Assembly: GCF_014852585.1 (NCBI RefSeq)
Contig: NZ_JACVBX010000013.1
Coordinates: forward strand, 124,001-188,000
Origin: Pseudomonas sp. PDM18
GTDB lineage: Bacteria > Pseudomonadota > Gammaproteobacteria > Pseudomonadales > Pseudomonadaceae
Direction: 5' to 3'
DNA: 64,000 bases
Shown: piece after piece, positions 37,141 through 46,350 of the stretch
Layout of the letters: the number at the start of each line of letters is the position of its first letter
How positions within the stretch are numbered: the stretch's first letter is position 1
Made by a program: the position numbers and the translations under genes
The notes under the pieces: model-generated
Told to the model about the DNA's origin: nothing
The model's input: the letters and a program-made list of their open reading frames with translations, nothing else
The model's database searches: none

Positions 37141-37959
37141 TCACTGCACCAGCGGCGACTCTGCTCCGTCGAAGACGAAGCCGTCGATCCGGGCCTCGCC
37201 GGCCAGCACGCTGATGTACTGGCTGACCGCGCGCTGCAGCACCTGGGCGCGCAGGTAGGCGGCGATGCGCGGGCGCGCCTGCGCGAAGTCCAGCGGCTCA
37301 CCGCCATCGCGCTCGATCAGCTCTACCACATGCAGGCCGTAGCGACTTTCCAGCGGATGGCCGAGCAGGCCGGGTTGCTGTTGCAGCAGGCGTTTCTCGA
37401 ACTCGGGGACGGTCTGCCCCGGTTCGATCCAGCCCAGTTCACCGCCGTCGTCCTTGGACGGGCAGTCGGAGAAGCGCATCGCCTTCTCGGCGAAACGTTC
37501 GGGATGTTCACGTAGTTCGGCCAGCAGCTCCTCGGCCTGTTCGCGGGCCTTGGCGCGGCCTTCCAGATCGTCCGGCGCGCAGCCCAGCAGGACATGGCGC
37601 AGGCGCATGCGCCAGGGTGCGGTCAGGCGGGTGGGATTGGCTTCGTACCATTGGCGGCAACTGGCTTCGTCGGCTTCGGGCACGCCGACTTCACGGTCGA
37701 TCAGGGTGCGGATGCGCGCTTCTTCCAGGGCCTCGCCCTCTTCCGCTTCAGCCTCAAGGCCCAGCGCATCGGCGCGCTGCACCAGCAGCTGGCGTACCAC
37801 CAGCGCGCGGCAGGCGGAGTAAAGCGCCTCGGCGTGGCTGGACGCGGGATGGTATTGCAGCTCGCGGGCCAGTTCGTCCTCGGCGATGGCGACGCCGTTG
37901 ACTTCGATTTTCGGCAGGTCGACGTGTTCGACCTTGGCTTCGTAGTGGGAACAACTCAT
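37141..37959 (-). CDS. PpiC-type (parvulin) peptidyl-prolyl isomerase, NifM-like
   Basis: In this 272-residue protein the PPIase domain spans about 130-230: MRLRHVLLG, EQAEELLAELREHPERFAEK, FSDCPSKDDGGELGWIEPGQ and ESRYGLHVVELIER. The N-terminal half is a NifM/SurA-like helical region. No signal peptide is seen, so it is cytoplasmic and could help fold or mature the reductase. It is embedded between narI and moaA in the nar operon, as also remembered in P. aeruginosa. Its gene is flanked by related inverted repeats. Confidence 0.9.
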   Translation of the reverse strand: MSCSHYEAKVEHVDLPKIEVNGVAIAEDELARELQYHPASSHAEALYSACRALVVRQLLVQRADALGLEAEAEEGEALEEARIRTLIDREVGVPEADEASCRQWYEANPTRLTAPWRMRLRHVLLGCAPDDLEGRAKAREQAEELLAELREHPERFAEKAMRFSDCPSKDDGGELGWIEPGQTVPEFEKRLLQQQPGLLGHPLESRYGLHVVELIERDGGEPLDFAQARPRIAAYLRAQVLQRAVSQYISVLAGEARIDGFVFDGAESPLVQ

Positions 37960-37977
37960 TTCGCTTACCTCCGGTAA

Positions 37978-38026
37978 CCCTCTCCCCTGCCCTCTGACTG
38001 GGCGTCCCCCCCATGAAGGGAGAGGG
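37978..38026. repeat. Inverted repeat upstream of the parvulin gene
   Basis: CCCTCTCCC / GGGAGAGGG, 9-bp arms with a 31-base loop, between narI and the parvulin gene. It shares the CCTCTC...GAGAGG theme with 37090-37129. Confidence 0.7.
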
Positions 38027-38077
38027 GGAAGAGCTTCAGGTGGGGCGGACGACGCACCAGCGTCATCCGCCGCTGCT

Positions 38078-38764
38078 TCACGCTGCGCGACGCTTGGTAC
38101 GGACCACCTGGTAGCGGCGGCCGAAGTACCACACCGGGGCGCTGACGATATGCACCAGGCGGGTGAAGGGGAACAGCACGAACAGGGTCAGGCCGAGGGT
38201 CACGTGCAGCTTGTAGACCAGCGATACCGGGGCGATGGCCTCGGCGGCAGCCAGCGGCTGGAAGGTGACGATGGACTGCGCCCAGTTGGCCAGCATGACC
38301 ATCACCGAACCATCCAGGTGATGGGTGGAGGCGACGATGGTGGAGAGGCCGAGGATCAGCTGGACGTAGAGCACCAGCAGGATCATCAGGTCCGATGCGT
38401 TGCCGGTGGCGCGTACACGCTCATTGGTCAGGCGGCGCAGGATCAGGCCGGTCAGGCCGATGAAGCAGAGGATGCCAAAGAAGCCGCCGGAGACCATCGC
38501 CAGCAGTTGCTTCTGCTCGGTGCTGATCAGGTGCTCGTAGACCGCGTGCGGAGTCAGCAGGCCGACGAAGTGCCCGGCGAGGATGAACAGCACACCGACG
38601 TGGAACAGGTTGCTGTAAACGCGCATGCCCTTCTTGCTCAGCATCTGGCTGGAGCCGGCTTTCCAGGTGTATTGCGAGAGGTCGAAGCGCGCCCAGCTGC
38701 CGATCAGGCAGATGGCCAGCGCGACGTAGGGATAGATCCCGAACGCTAGAAGATCGAGGGACAT
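38078..38764 (-). CDS. narI: Respiratory nitrate reductase, gamma subunit (cytochrome b)
   Basis: This 228-residue membrane protein has five hydrophobic helices and His residues positioned for the two b hemes (VYSNLFHVGVLFILAGHFVG in helix 2, LHVTLGLTLFVLFPFTRLVH in helix 5). It oxidises quinol at the periplasmic side and passes electrons to NarH. ATG 38764 (MSLDLLAFG) directly follows the narJ stop. The C-terminus is Arg/Lys-rich, as usual. Confidence 0.95.
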   Translation of the reverse strand: MSLDLLAFGIYPYVALAICLIGSWARFDLSQYTWKAGSSQMLSKKGMRVYSNLFHVGVLFILAGHFVGLLTPHAVYEHLISTEQKQLLAMVSGGFFGILCFIGLTGLILRRLTNERVRATGNASDLMILLVLYVQLILGLSTIVASTHHLDGSVMVMLANWAQSIVTFQPLAAAEAIAPVSLVYKLHVTLGLTLFVLFPFTRLVHIVSAPVWYFGRRYQVVRTKRRAA

Positions 38765-38766
38765 GT

Positions 38767-39507
38767 TCAGACTCCTTCTCTGGCCGCCCGGTACTGCACT
38801 TGCGGCACCGGCTGGGCGACCCACTGCATGGGTTGTTCGGCGGCGGAGGAAATCCGCCGGGCGCTGGTGGACGGGCAACCGACGGCGGGCTCGGTAAAGC
38901 TCACCGGGGTTTCCTCCCAGGCCTTGTCGATGGCTTCCAGGCTGTCGTCGCGCACTTCCTGTTCGCGGTCGCGCTTGAGCGCGCCGAGGTCGGGCTGTTC
39001 GCCGGACAGCTCCAGCAGGCTGTTGAAGATCGCCGCATAGCTGCTGCCGCGCTCTTCCAGGCGCAGGGCGATCAGCGCCAGGATGTGCGCGACTTCGGCG
39101 AGACCCGCGCGGGCCGACTCGGCGTCCTGCAGGGCGAGGAACTCCAGGTACAGCGGCAGGTAGTCCGGCAGCTCGTTGACGTCGATGACCAGGCCCGCCT
39201 GGGTGTAGCGGTCCATCAGGTCGACCATCGCCTGGCCACGGTCACGGCTTTCGCCGTGCACGTGTTCGAACAGCAGTAGGGAGACCGAGCGACCGCGCTC
39301 GAACAGCCCGTCGTAACGGGCCTGGACGTCGAGGATGTCGCCCTTGCACAGCTCGTTGAGCAGCGCGGCGAGGCCGTCGCGCTGCTTCTCTGGCAGGTCG
39401 CAGGTGCGGATCAGGGCATGCAGCGCCAGGCTTTCCTCGCGCAGTTCGACGCGCGGGTAGTCGAGCATCAGCGCGCTGAGCTTGAGCAGTTGGCTATGAC
39501 TGTCCAT
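38767..39507 (-). CDS. narJ: Nitrate reductase molybdenum cofactor assembly chaperone
   Basis: This 246-residue TorD/DmsD-family cytoplasmic chaperone is needed for cofactor insertion and membrane attachment of NarGH. The helical core shows LKLSALMLDYPRVELREE and YDGLFERGRSVSLLLFEHVH, a family signature. The acidic start and the less conserved C-terminal about 60 residues fit NarJ. It lies 5 bases from narH and 2 from narI, so it is tightly coupled. Confidence 0.95.
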   Translation of the reverse strand: MDSHSQLLKLSALMLDYPRVELREESLALHALIRTCDLPEKQRDGLAALLNELCKGDILDVQARYDGLFERGRSVSLLLFEHVHGESRDRGQAMVDLMDRYTQAGLVIDVNELPDYLPLYLEFLALQDAESARAGLAEVAHILALIALRLEERGSSYAAIFNSLLELSGEQPDLGALKRDREQEVRDDSLEAIDKAWEETPVSFTEPAVGCPSTSARRISSAAEQPMQWVAQPVPQVQYRAAREGV

Positions 39508-39512
39508 ATCGA

Positions 39513-41048
39513 TCACTCCTGTATCTGCACGGTCTGGATGACGTTGCGCTTGTCCACGGCCTTGCCGCCGAACAGGTTCACGCCGGAGTTGCTGGAGCAA
39601 CCGTTGCCAAAGCTGAAGCCGCAACCCGAACGCTCGGCGAAGGCATCCGACAGCGCTTCTTCGCGATGCGCGGTGGGGATGACGAAGCGGTCTTCGTAGT
39701 TGGCGATCGCCAGGTAGCGGTACATCTCTTCCACCTGGTTCACGGTCAGGCCGACCTTCTTCAGCACTTCCAGGTCCTGCTTGCCTTCCACGTGCTCGGA
39801 ACGCTTGTAGGCACGCATGGCCAGCAGGCGCTTGAGGGCCAGCAGCACCGGGGCGGTGTCGCCGGCGGTCAGCAGGTTGGCCAGGTACTGCACGGGGATG
39901 CGCAGCGACTCGACGTCCGGGATCACGCCATCGTTGCCGATGTGGCCTTCGGCGGCGGCGTTCTGGATCGGCGACAGCGGCGGCACGTACCAGACCATCG
40001 GCAGCGTGCGGTATTCCGGGTGCAGCGGCAGGGCCAGCTTCCAGTCCATGGCCAGCTTGTACACCGGCGACTTCTGCGCGGACTCGATGACGCTGTCCGG
40101 TACGCCGTCCTTGCGCGCCTGCTCGATCACCTTCGGGTCGAACGGATCGAGGAAGATCTCCAGCTGCTTCTGGTACAGCTCGCGCTCGTTCTCGCAGGTG
40201 GCCACTTCGTGGATGCGGTCGGCGTCATACAGCAGCACGCCGAGGTAGCGGATGCGGCCCACGCAGGTTTCCGAGCAGACGGTCGGCTGGCCGGCTTCGA
40301 TGCGCGGGTAGCAGAAGATGCACTTCTCGGATTTTCCGCTCTTCCAGTTGAAGTAGATCTTCTTGTACGGGCAGCTGCTGATGCACATGCGCCAGCCGCG
40401 GCACTTGTCCTGGTCGATGAGGACGATGCCGTCTTCCTCGCGCTTGTAGATCGCGCCGCTCGGGCACGAGGCCACGCACGCCGGGTTCAGGCAGTGCTCG
40501 CACAGGCGCGGCAGGTACATCATGAAGGTGTTTTCGTACTCACCGTAGATGTCCGCCTGGACCTGGTCGAAGTTCTTGTCCTTGCGGCGCTTGGCAAACT
40601 CGGTGCCGAGGATTTCTTCCCAGTTGGGGCCCCACTCGATCTTCTGCATGCGCTGGCCGGAGACCAGCGAGCGCGGACGGGCAACCGGCTGGTGCTGGGC
40701 CTTGGGCGCGGTGTGCAGGTGCTGGTAGTCGAAGTCGAAGGGCTCGTAGTAGTCATCGATTTCCGGCAGGTCCGGGTTGGCGAAGATGTTCGCCAGCACG
40801 CGGAACTTGCCGCCGATGCGCGGGACGATGGAGCCGTCGGCATTGCGCTTCCAGCCGCCCTTCCACTTCTCCTGGTTCTCCCACTCTTTCGGGTAACCGA
40901 TGCCGGGCTTGGTTTCGACGTTGTTGAACCAGGCGTACTCGACGCCTTCGCGGCTGGTCCAGACGTTCTTGCAGGTGATGGAGCAGGTGTGGCAACCGAT
41001 GCATTTGTCGAGGTTCAGCACCATGCCGACTTGCGAACGAATTTTCAT
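39513..41048 (-). CDS. narH: Respiratory nitrate reductase, beta subunit (Fe-S)
   Basis: This 511-residue electron-transfer subunit has four Cys groups: CIGCHTCSITC, CEHCLNPACVASC, CRGWRMCISSC and CIFC...CSETC. In the third group Trp replaces one Cys (CRGW), the known mark of the [3Fe-4S] cluster. ATG 41048 (MKIRSQVGM) is the family start; the frame is open 5 codons upstream. It lies 11 bases after the narG stop. Confidence 0.96.
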   Translation of the reverse strand: MKIRSQVGMVLNLDKCIGCHTCSITCKNVWTSREGVEYAWFNNVETKPGIGYPKEWENQEKWKGGWKRNADGSIVPRIGGKFRVLANIFANPDLPEIDDYYEPFDFDYQHLHTAPKAQHQPVARPRSLVSGQRMQKIEWGPNWEEILGTEFAKRRKDKNFDQVQADIYGEYENTFMMYLPRLCEHCLNPACVASCPSGAIYKREEDGIVLIDQDKCRGWRMCISSCPYKKIYFNWKSGKSEKCIFCYPRIEAGQPTVCSETCVGRIRYLGVLLYDADRIHEVATCENERELYQKQLEIFLDPFDPKVIEQARKDGVPDSVIESAQKSPVYKLAMDWKLALPLHPEYRTLPMVWYVPPLSPIQNAAAEGHIGNDGVIPDVESLRIPVQYLANLLTAGDTAPVLLALKRLLAMRAYKRSEHVEGKQDLEVLKKVGLTVNQVEEMYRYLAIANYEDRFVIPTAHREEALSDAFAERSGCGFSFGNGCSSNSGVNLFGGKAVDKRNVIQTVQIQE

Positions 41049-41059
41049 GGCAGTAATCC

Positions 41060-44000
41060 TCAAATGTCCTGGGGCAGCGATTGCGGCAGAGCGTCACCGC
41101 CCAGTCCGCCCTGCTCCGGCTCGTCGAGCCAGTCGACCTTGTTCATCTTGCGCACCACGACGAACTCGTCGCGGTTGCAGCCGACGGTGCCGTAGTAGTT
41201 GAAGCCCCACGCCTGCTGGGCGTAGCCGCCGATCATGTGGGTGGGCTTGAGGACCACGCGGGTCACCGAGTTGTGGTGGCCGCCGCGAGTGCCGGTGGTC
41301 TCGCTGCCCGGCAGGTTCACGATGCGCTCCTGGGCGTGGTACATCATCACCATGCCGTCCTTCACGCGCTGGCTGACCACCGCGCGGCAGGTGGCGGCAC
41401 CGTTGGCGTTGAAGACCTCGACCCAGTCGTTGTCCTCGATGCCTACGCTTTTCGCGTCGTGCTCGCTCATCCAGATGATCGGGCCGCCGCGCGACAGGGT
41501 GAGCATCAGCAGGTTGTCGCTGTAGGTGGAGTGGATGCCCCACTTCTGGTGCGGGGTGATCCAGTTCAGGGTGATCTCGGCGTGGCCGTTGGGCTTCTTG
41601 TTGAACAGCTTGTCGGTGCTGCGGGTGTTGACCGGCGGCCGGTAGCTGACGAAGCCCTCGCCGAAGGCCTGCATCCAGGGGTGATCCTGGTAGAACTGCT
41701 GGCGGCCGGTGAGGGTGCGCCACGGGATCATTTCGTGGACGTTGGTATAGCCGGCGTTGTAGCTCACATGCTCGTCCTCCAGGCCCGACCAGGTGGGGCT
41801 GGAGATGATCTTGCGCGGCTGCGCCTGGACGTCGCGGAAGCGGATCTTCTCTTCTTCCTTGGGCAGCGCGAGATGGGTATGGTCGCGGCCGGTGAACTTC
41901 GACAGCGCTTCCCAGGCCTTCACGGCGACCTGGCCGTTGGTTTCCGGTGCCAGGGCGAGGATCACCTCGGCGGCGTCGATAGCACTCTCGATGCGCGGGC
42001 GGCCTTCGCTGATGCCGGTCTCGGTGACCTTGTGGTTCAGCTCGCCGAGCAGCTTGATTTCCTTGTCGGTGTTCCAGCCGATGCCCTTGCCGCCGTTGCC
42101 GAGTTTGTCCAGCAGCGGGCCGAGGGAGGTGAACTTCTTGTAGGTGTTGGGGTAGTCACGCTCGACCACGTGCAGGGTCGGCATGGTGCGGCCGGGAACC
42201 GGTTCGCACTCGCCCTTCTTCCAGTCGCTGCCGCCGAACGGCTGCGCGAGTTCGTTGGCGGTGTCGTGCAGCAGCGGCACGGTCACCAGGTCCTTCTCCA
42301 CGCCCAGGTGGCCGACGGAGACTTCGGAGAACTTCTTGGCAATCGCCTTGTAGATCTCCCAGTCGCTCTTGGCTTCCCAGGCCGGGTCGGTGGCGGCCGA
42401 CAGCGGGTGGATAAAGGGGTGCATGTCGGAGGTGTTGAGGTCGTCCTTCTCGTACCAGGTCGCGGTCGGCAGGACGATGTCCGAGTACATGCAGGTGGAG
42501 GACATGCGGAAGTCGAGGGTGGTGACCAGGTCCAGCTTGCCCTCGGCGCCTTCGTCGACCCAATCCACTTCGCCCGGGCAGGGGCCGCCGGCCTTGCCGA
42601 GGTCGTCGTTCATCACGCCGTTCTTCGCGCCCAGCAGGTACTTGAGCATGTACTCGTGACCCTTGCCCGAGGAGCCGAGCAGGTTAGAACGCCAGATGAA
42701 CATGTTGCGCGGGAAGTTCTGCGGATCGTCCGGCTGCTCGCTGGCCACGCGCAGGTTGCCCGCCTTGAGTTCGCGGACCACGTAGTCCTGCACCGGGATG
42801 CCGGCGCGCTCGGCGTCAGCGGCGATGTGCAGCGGGTTGCGGTTGAGCTGCGGGGCGGACGGCAGCCAGCCCATGCGTTCGGCGCGGATGTTGTAGTCCA
42901 GCGCGTGCTCGGGGAACTGCTTGGTGTCGGCCAGCGGCGAGAGGACTTCGTGCATCGAAATCTTCTCGTGGCGCCATTGCGAGCTGTGCAGGTAGAAGAA
43001 GCTGGTGCCGTTCATCTGCCGCGGCGGACGGCTCCAGTCGGTACCGAAGGCCAGCGGGACCCAGCCGGTCTGCGGGCGGAGTTTTTCCTGGCCGACGTAG
43101 TGCGCCCAGCCGCCACCGCTCTGGCCGATGCAGCCGCACATCATCAGCATGTTGATGACCGCGCGGTAGTTCATGTCCATGTGATACCAGTGGTTCATCG
43201 CGGCGCCGATGATGACCATGGCCTTGCCATGGGTCTTGTCGGCGCTGTCGGCGAACTCGCGGGCCACCTGGATGGCGCGGGCAGCCGGTACGCCGGTGAT
43301 GCGGGCCTGCCAGGCCGGGGTGTAGGGCACGTCGGCGTCGGTGTAGGAGGCAGCGACGTTGCCGCCGCCCAGGCCACGGTCGACGCTGTAGTTGGCCATC
43401 TGCAGGTCATACACGGTGGCGACGCGCAGGGTCTGGCCGTCGGCGCCGGTGACTTCGCGGAAGGGTACGCGACGCACCAGCACCTCGTCGTTGTCCACGC
43501 CCTTGAAGTGCGGGTGTTCCTGGCCGGCGAAGTACGGGAAGCCGACGTCGCAGGCCTTTTCCGGGCCATCGATCAGGGTCAGGGCCAGGCGGGTTTCACG
43601 CTTGGCGCCGCCTTCGGTTTCCTCGATGTTCCACTTGCCCGACTCGCCCCAGCGGTAGCCGATGGCGCCGGTGGGCGAAACCAGCTCGCCGGAGATTTCG
43701 TCCAGGCCGATGGTCTTCCACTCGGGGTTGTTGTCCTGGCCGAGGTTGTTCGCCAGGTCAGCCGCGCGCAGGTAGCGGGTCGGCTTGAGTACGCCGTCGG
43801 TGTGCGGTTCGAGCAGCACCAGCATCGGCATGTCGGTGTACTGGCGGCAGTAATCGACGAAGTAGGCGCTGGGTTTCTCGAGGTGGAATTCCTTGAGGAT
43901 GACGTGACCAAAGGCCATGCCCAGTGCGGCGTCGGTGCCCTGCTTGGGGTTGAGCCAGAGGTCGGTGAGCTTGGCCACTTCGGAGTAGTCCGGGGTGACG

Positions 44001-44839
44001 GCCACGGTCTTGGTGCCCTTGTAGCGGACTTCGGTGAAGAAGTGCGCGTCGGGGGTGCGGGTCTGCGGGACGTTGGAGCCCCAGGCGATGATGTAGCTGG
44101 AGTTGTACCAATCGGCCGATTCCGGCACGTCGGTCTGCTCGCCCCAGATCTGCGGGGAGGCCGGCGGCAGGTCGCAGTACCAGTCGTAGAAGGACAGGCA
44201 CACGCCACCGATCAGCGACAGGTAACGGGCGCCAGCGGCGTAGCTGACCATCGACATGGCCGGGATCGGCGAGAAGCCGACTACGCGGTCCGGGCCGTAG
44301 GCCTTGGCGGTGTAGACGTTGGCGGCGGCAATGATCTCGGTGACTTCGCTCCAGCTCGAACGGATGAAGCCGCCCAGGCCGCGTTCGCTCTTGTAGCTTT
44401 TCGCCTTGGCCTTGTCTTCGACGATGCTGGCCCAGGCGTCCACCGGGTCGTTGTGGGCAGCGCGGGCCTCACGCCAGAGCTTGAGCAGCGGCTTGCGCAC
44501 CTTGGGGTACTTCAGGCGGTTGGCGCTGTACATGTACCAGGAGTAGCTGGCGCCACGGGGACAGCCGCGTGGCTCGTGGTTGGGCAGGTCCGGGCGGGTA
44601 CGCGGGTAGTCGGTCTGCTGGGTTTCCCAGGTGATCAGGCCATTCTTCACGTAGATCTTCCAGGAGCACGAGCCAGTGCAGTTCACCCCGTGGGTAGAGC
44701 GAACGATCTTGTCGTGCTGCCAGCGCTGCCGGTAACTGTTTTCCCAGGCCCGGCTTTCGTTGGTGACCTCGCCATGACCATCGGCGAATTCACCCTGCTT
44801 CTTCTTGAAGAATTGCAGGCGGTCGAGTAGGTAACTCAT
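41060..44839 (-). CDS. narG: Respiratory nitrate reductase, alpha subunit (molybdenum)
   Basis: The 1259-residue catalytic subunit is cytoplasmic and reduces nitrate to nitrite with a bis-MGD cofactor. The FS0 cluster ligands are visible as His50, Cys54, Cys58 and Cys93 (THGVNCTGSC ... RGCPRG), the His ligand being diagnostic of NarG. The segment DWYCDLPPASPQIWGEQTD holds the Mo-binding Asp region. AGGAGATACAG is an excellent ribosome site for ATG 44839. Length fits the Pseudomonas family. Confidence 0.97.
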   Translation of the reverse strand: MSYLLDRLQFFKKKQGEFADGHGEVTNESRAWENSYRQRWQHDKIVRSTHGVNCTGSCSWKIYVKNGLITWETQQTDYPRTRPDLPNHEPRGCPRGASYSWYMYSANRLKYPKVRKPLLKLWREARAAHNDPVDAWASIVEDKAKAKSYKSERGLGGFIRSSWSEVTEIIAAANVYTAKAYGPDRVVGFSPIPAMSMVSYAAGARYLSLIGGVCLSFYDWYCDLPPASPQIWGEQTDVPESADWYNSSYIIAWGSNVPQTRTPDAHFFTEVRYKGTKTVAVTPDYSEVAKLTDLWLNPKQGTDAALGMAFGHVILKEFHLEKPSAYFVDYCRQYTDMPMLVLLEPHTDGVLKPTRYLRAADLANNLGQDNNPEWKTIGLDEISGELVSPTGAIGYRWGESGKWNIEETEGGAKRETRLALTLIDGPEKACDVGFPYFAGQEHPHFKGVDNDEVLVRRVPFREVTGADGQTLRVATVYDLQMANYSVDRGLGGGNVAASYTDADVPYTPAWQARITGVPAARAIQVAREFADSADKTHGKAMVIIGAAMNHWYHMDMNYRAVINMLMMCGCIGQSGGGWAHYVGQEKLRPQTGWVPLAFGTDWSRPPRQMNGTSFFYLHSSQWRHEKISMHEVLSPLADTKQFPEHALDYNIRAERMGWLPSAPQLNRNPLHIAADAERAGIPVQDYVVRELKAGNLRVASEQPDDPQNFPRNMFIWRSNLLGSSGKGHEYMLKYLLGAKNGVMNDDLGKAGGPCPGEVDWVDEGAEGKLDLVTTLDFRMSSTCMYSDIVLPTATWYEKDDLNTSDMHPFIHPLSAATDPAWEAKSDWEIYKAIAKKFSEVSVGHLGVEKDLVTVPLLHDTANELAQPFGGSDWKKGECEPVPGRTMPTLHVVERDYPNTYKKFTSLGPLLDKLGNGGKGIGWNTDKEIKLLGELNHKVTETGISEGRPRIESAIDAAEVILALAPETNGQVAVKAWEALSKFTGRDHTHLALPKEEEKIRFRDVQAQPRKIISSPTWSGLEDEHVSYNAGYTNVHEMIPWRTLTGRQQFYQDHPWMQAFGEGFVSYRPPVNTRSTDKLFNKKPNGHAEITLNWITPHQKWGIHSTYSDNLLMLTLSRGGPIIWMSEHDAKSVGIEDNDWVEVFNANGAATCRAVVSQRVKDGMVMMYHAQERIVNLPGSETTGTRGGHHNSVTRVVLKPTHMIGGYAQQAWGFNYYGTVGCNRDEFVVVRKMNKVDWLDEPEQGGLGGDALPQSLPQDI

Positions 44840-44934
44840 CTGTATCTCCTCACCCGGTCTGCGCCGGGCGTTCAAACGCTAATCAAGCTCGCGGAACGGT
44901 TTGGCGGCGGGCGCAGGCGCGCCCGCCACGGCAA

Positions 44935-46338
44935 TCAGCAGGGGCTTTCGGCGCCCTTGCGCGCGTACCACCACCAGGTGGCGACGATGCAGCTCAGGTA
45001 GTACGCGACGAAGACGTAGAGGGCGCCCTCGGCACTGCCGCTCATGTCCAGCGAAGTGCCGAAGGCCTTGGGAATGAAGAAGCCGCCGAAGGCGCCGATG
45101 GCAGCGGAGAAACCGATCACCGCAGCCGATTCCATGCTGGCGTTCCTGGTCGCCTGGGCTTCGCTGACGCCACCTTGCTTCAGGCGTGCGGCCCACTCGT
45201 TGCGGAAGATCACCGGGATCATCCGGAAGGTGCTGCCGTTGCCGATGCCGGCGAAGAAGAACAGGCCGATGAAGGAACCGAGGAAGCCGAAGAAGCTGCC
45301 GGCGTTGCCGGCGCTGGGCAGGAAGCTGATCACCGCGAACACGCCGGCGATCATTGCCGCGTAGTTCCACAGGGTGATGCGCGCGCCGCCGAACTTGTCC
45401 GCCAGCCAGCCACCCAGCGGGCGGCTCAGGGCGCCGACCAGCGGGCCGAGGAAGGCGTACTGCAGCGGGTTGATGTCCGGGAACTGGGTCTTGCTGAGCA
45501 TGGCGAAGCCGGCGGAGAAGCCGATGAACGAGCCGAAGGTGGCCACGTACAGCCAGCACATCAGCCAGTTGTGCTTGCGCTTGAAGATCACCGACTGGTC
45601 GCGGAAGGAAGCCTTGGCATCAGCGATGTCGTTCATGCCGAACCAGGCGGCCACCGAGACCACGGCGATGAAGGGCACCCAGATCCAGCCGGCGTTCTGC
45701 AGGAACAGGCGACCACCGTCCGACAGCTGCTGCGGCTCGCCACCGAAGGCGCCGAACAGGCCACCGGCCACGGCCAGCGGCACAGCGAACTGCATCACCG
45801 AGACGCCCAGGTTACCCAGGCCGGCGTTCAGGCCCAGGGCGGTGCCCTGCTGGTTCTTGGGGTAGAAGAAGCTGATGTTGGACATGCTCGATGCGAAGTT
45901 GCCGCCGCCGAAGCCGCACAGCAGCGCGATGGTCGCGAACACCCAGTACGGGGTGCTCGGGTCCTGTACGGCGAAGCCCAGCCAGAGGCAGGGGATCAGC
46001 AGCGAGGCGGTAGACAGCGCGGTCCAGCGGCGGCCGCCGACCATCGGCACCATGAAGGAGTAGAACACCCGCAACGTGGCGCCGGAGATCGACGGCAGCG
46101 CGGCGAGCAGAAACAGCTGGTCGTTGCTGAAGCTGAAGCCGGCGGCGTTCAGGCGCACGGTGACGGTGCTCCAGATCATCCACACAGCGAAGGCGAGCAG
46201 CAGCGCGGGAATCGAGATCCACAGGTTGCGTGCGGCGATGCGCTTGCCGCTGCGCGCCCAGAACTCGGGATCCTCGGGGCGCCAGTCGATCAGCAGCGGA
46301 CCGCTGGCGGCTTTGAGTTGGGAATTGATCATGCCCAT
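44935..46338 (-). CDS. narK2: Nitrate/nitrite transporter NarK2 (MFS)
   Basis: This 467-residue protein has about 12 membrane helices of the NarK branch of the major facilitator superfamily. Nitrate-signature Gly-rich helices are seen: GFGGGNFASSMSNISFFYPK and a second GIGNGSTFRMIPVIFRNEW. The paired narK1/narK2 arrangement in Pseudomonas combines nitrate/proton symport with nitrate/nitrite antiport. The first-residue choice is ATG 46338, with GAGG 10 bases upstream; ATG 46332 is also possible. It lies 12 bases from narK1. Confidence 0.93.
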   Translation of the reverse strand: MGMINSQLKAASGPLLIDWRPEDPEFWARSGKRIAARNLWISIPALLLAFAVWMIWSTVTVRLNAAGFSFSNDQLFLLAALPSISGATLRVFYSFMVPMVGGRRWTALSTASLLIPCLWLGFAVQDPSTPYWVFATIALLCGFGGGNFASSMSNISFFYPKNQQGTALGLNAGLGNLGVSVMQFAVPLAVAGGLFGAFGGEPQQLSDGGRLFLQNAGWIWVPFIAVVSVAAWFGMNDIADAKASFRDQSVIFKRKHNWLMCWLYVATFGSFIGFSAGFAMLSKTQFPDINPLQYAFLGPLVGALSRPLGGWLADKFGGARITLWNYAAMIAGVFAVISFLPSAGNAGSFFGFLGSFIGLFFFAGIGNGSTFRMIPVIFRNEWAARLKQGGVSEAQATRNASMESAAVIGFSAAIGAFGGFFIPKAFGTSLDMSGSAEGALYVFVAYYLSCIVATWWWYARKGAESPC

Positions 46339-46350
46339 GACGGCACTACC

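Noticed and set aside
41081-44830. Plus-strand open frame of about 1250 codons opposite narG
   Set aside because: Antisense shadow of narG; composition is dominated by Val, Gly, Ala and Asp with no motif, and narG is certain on the other strand.
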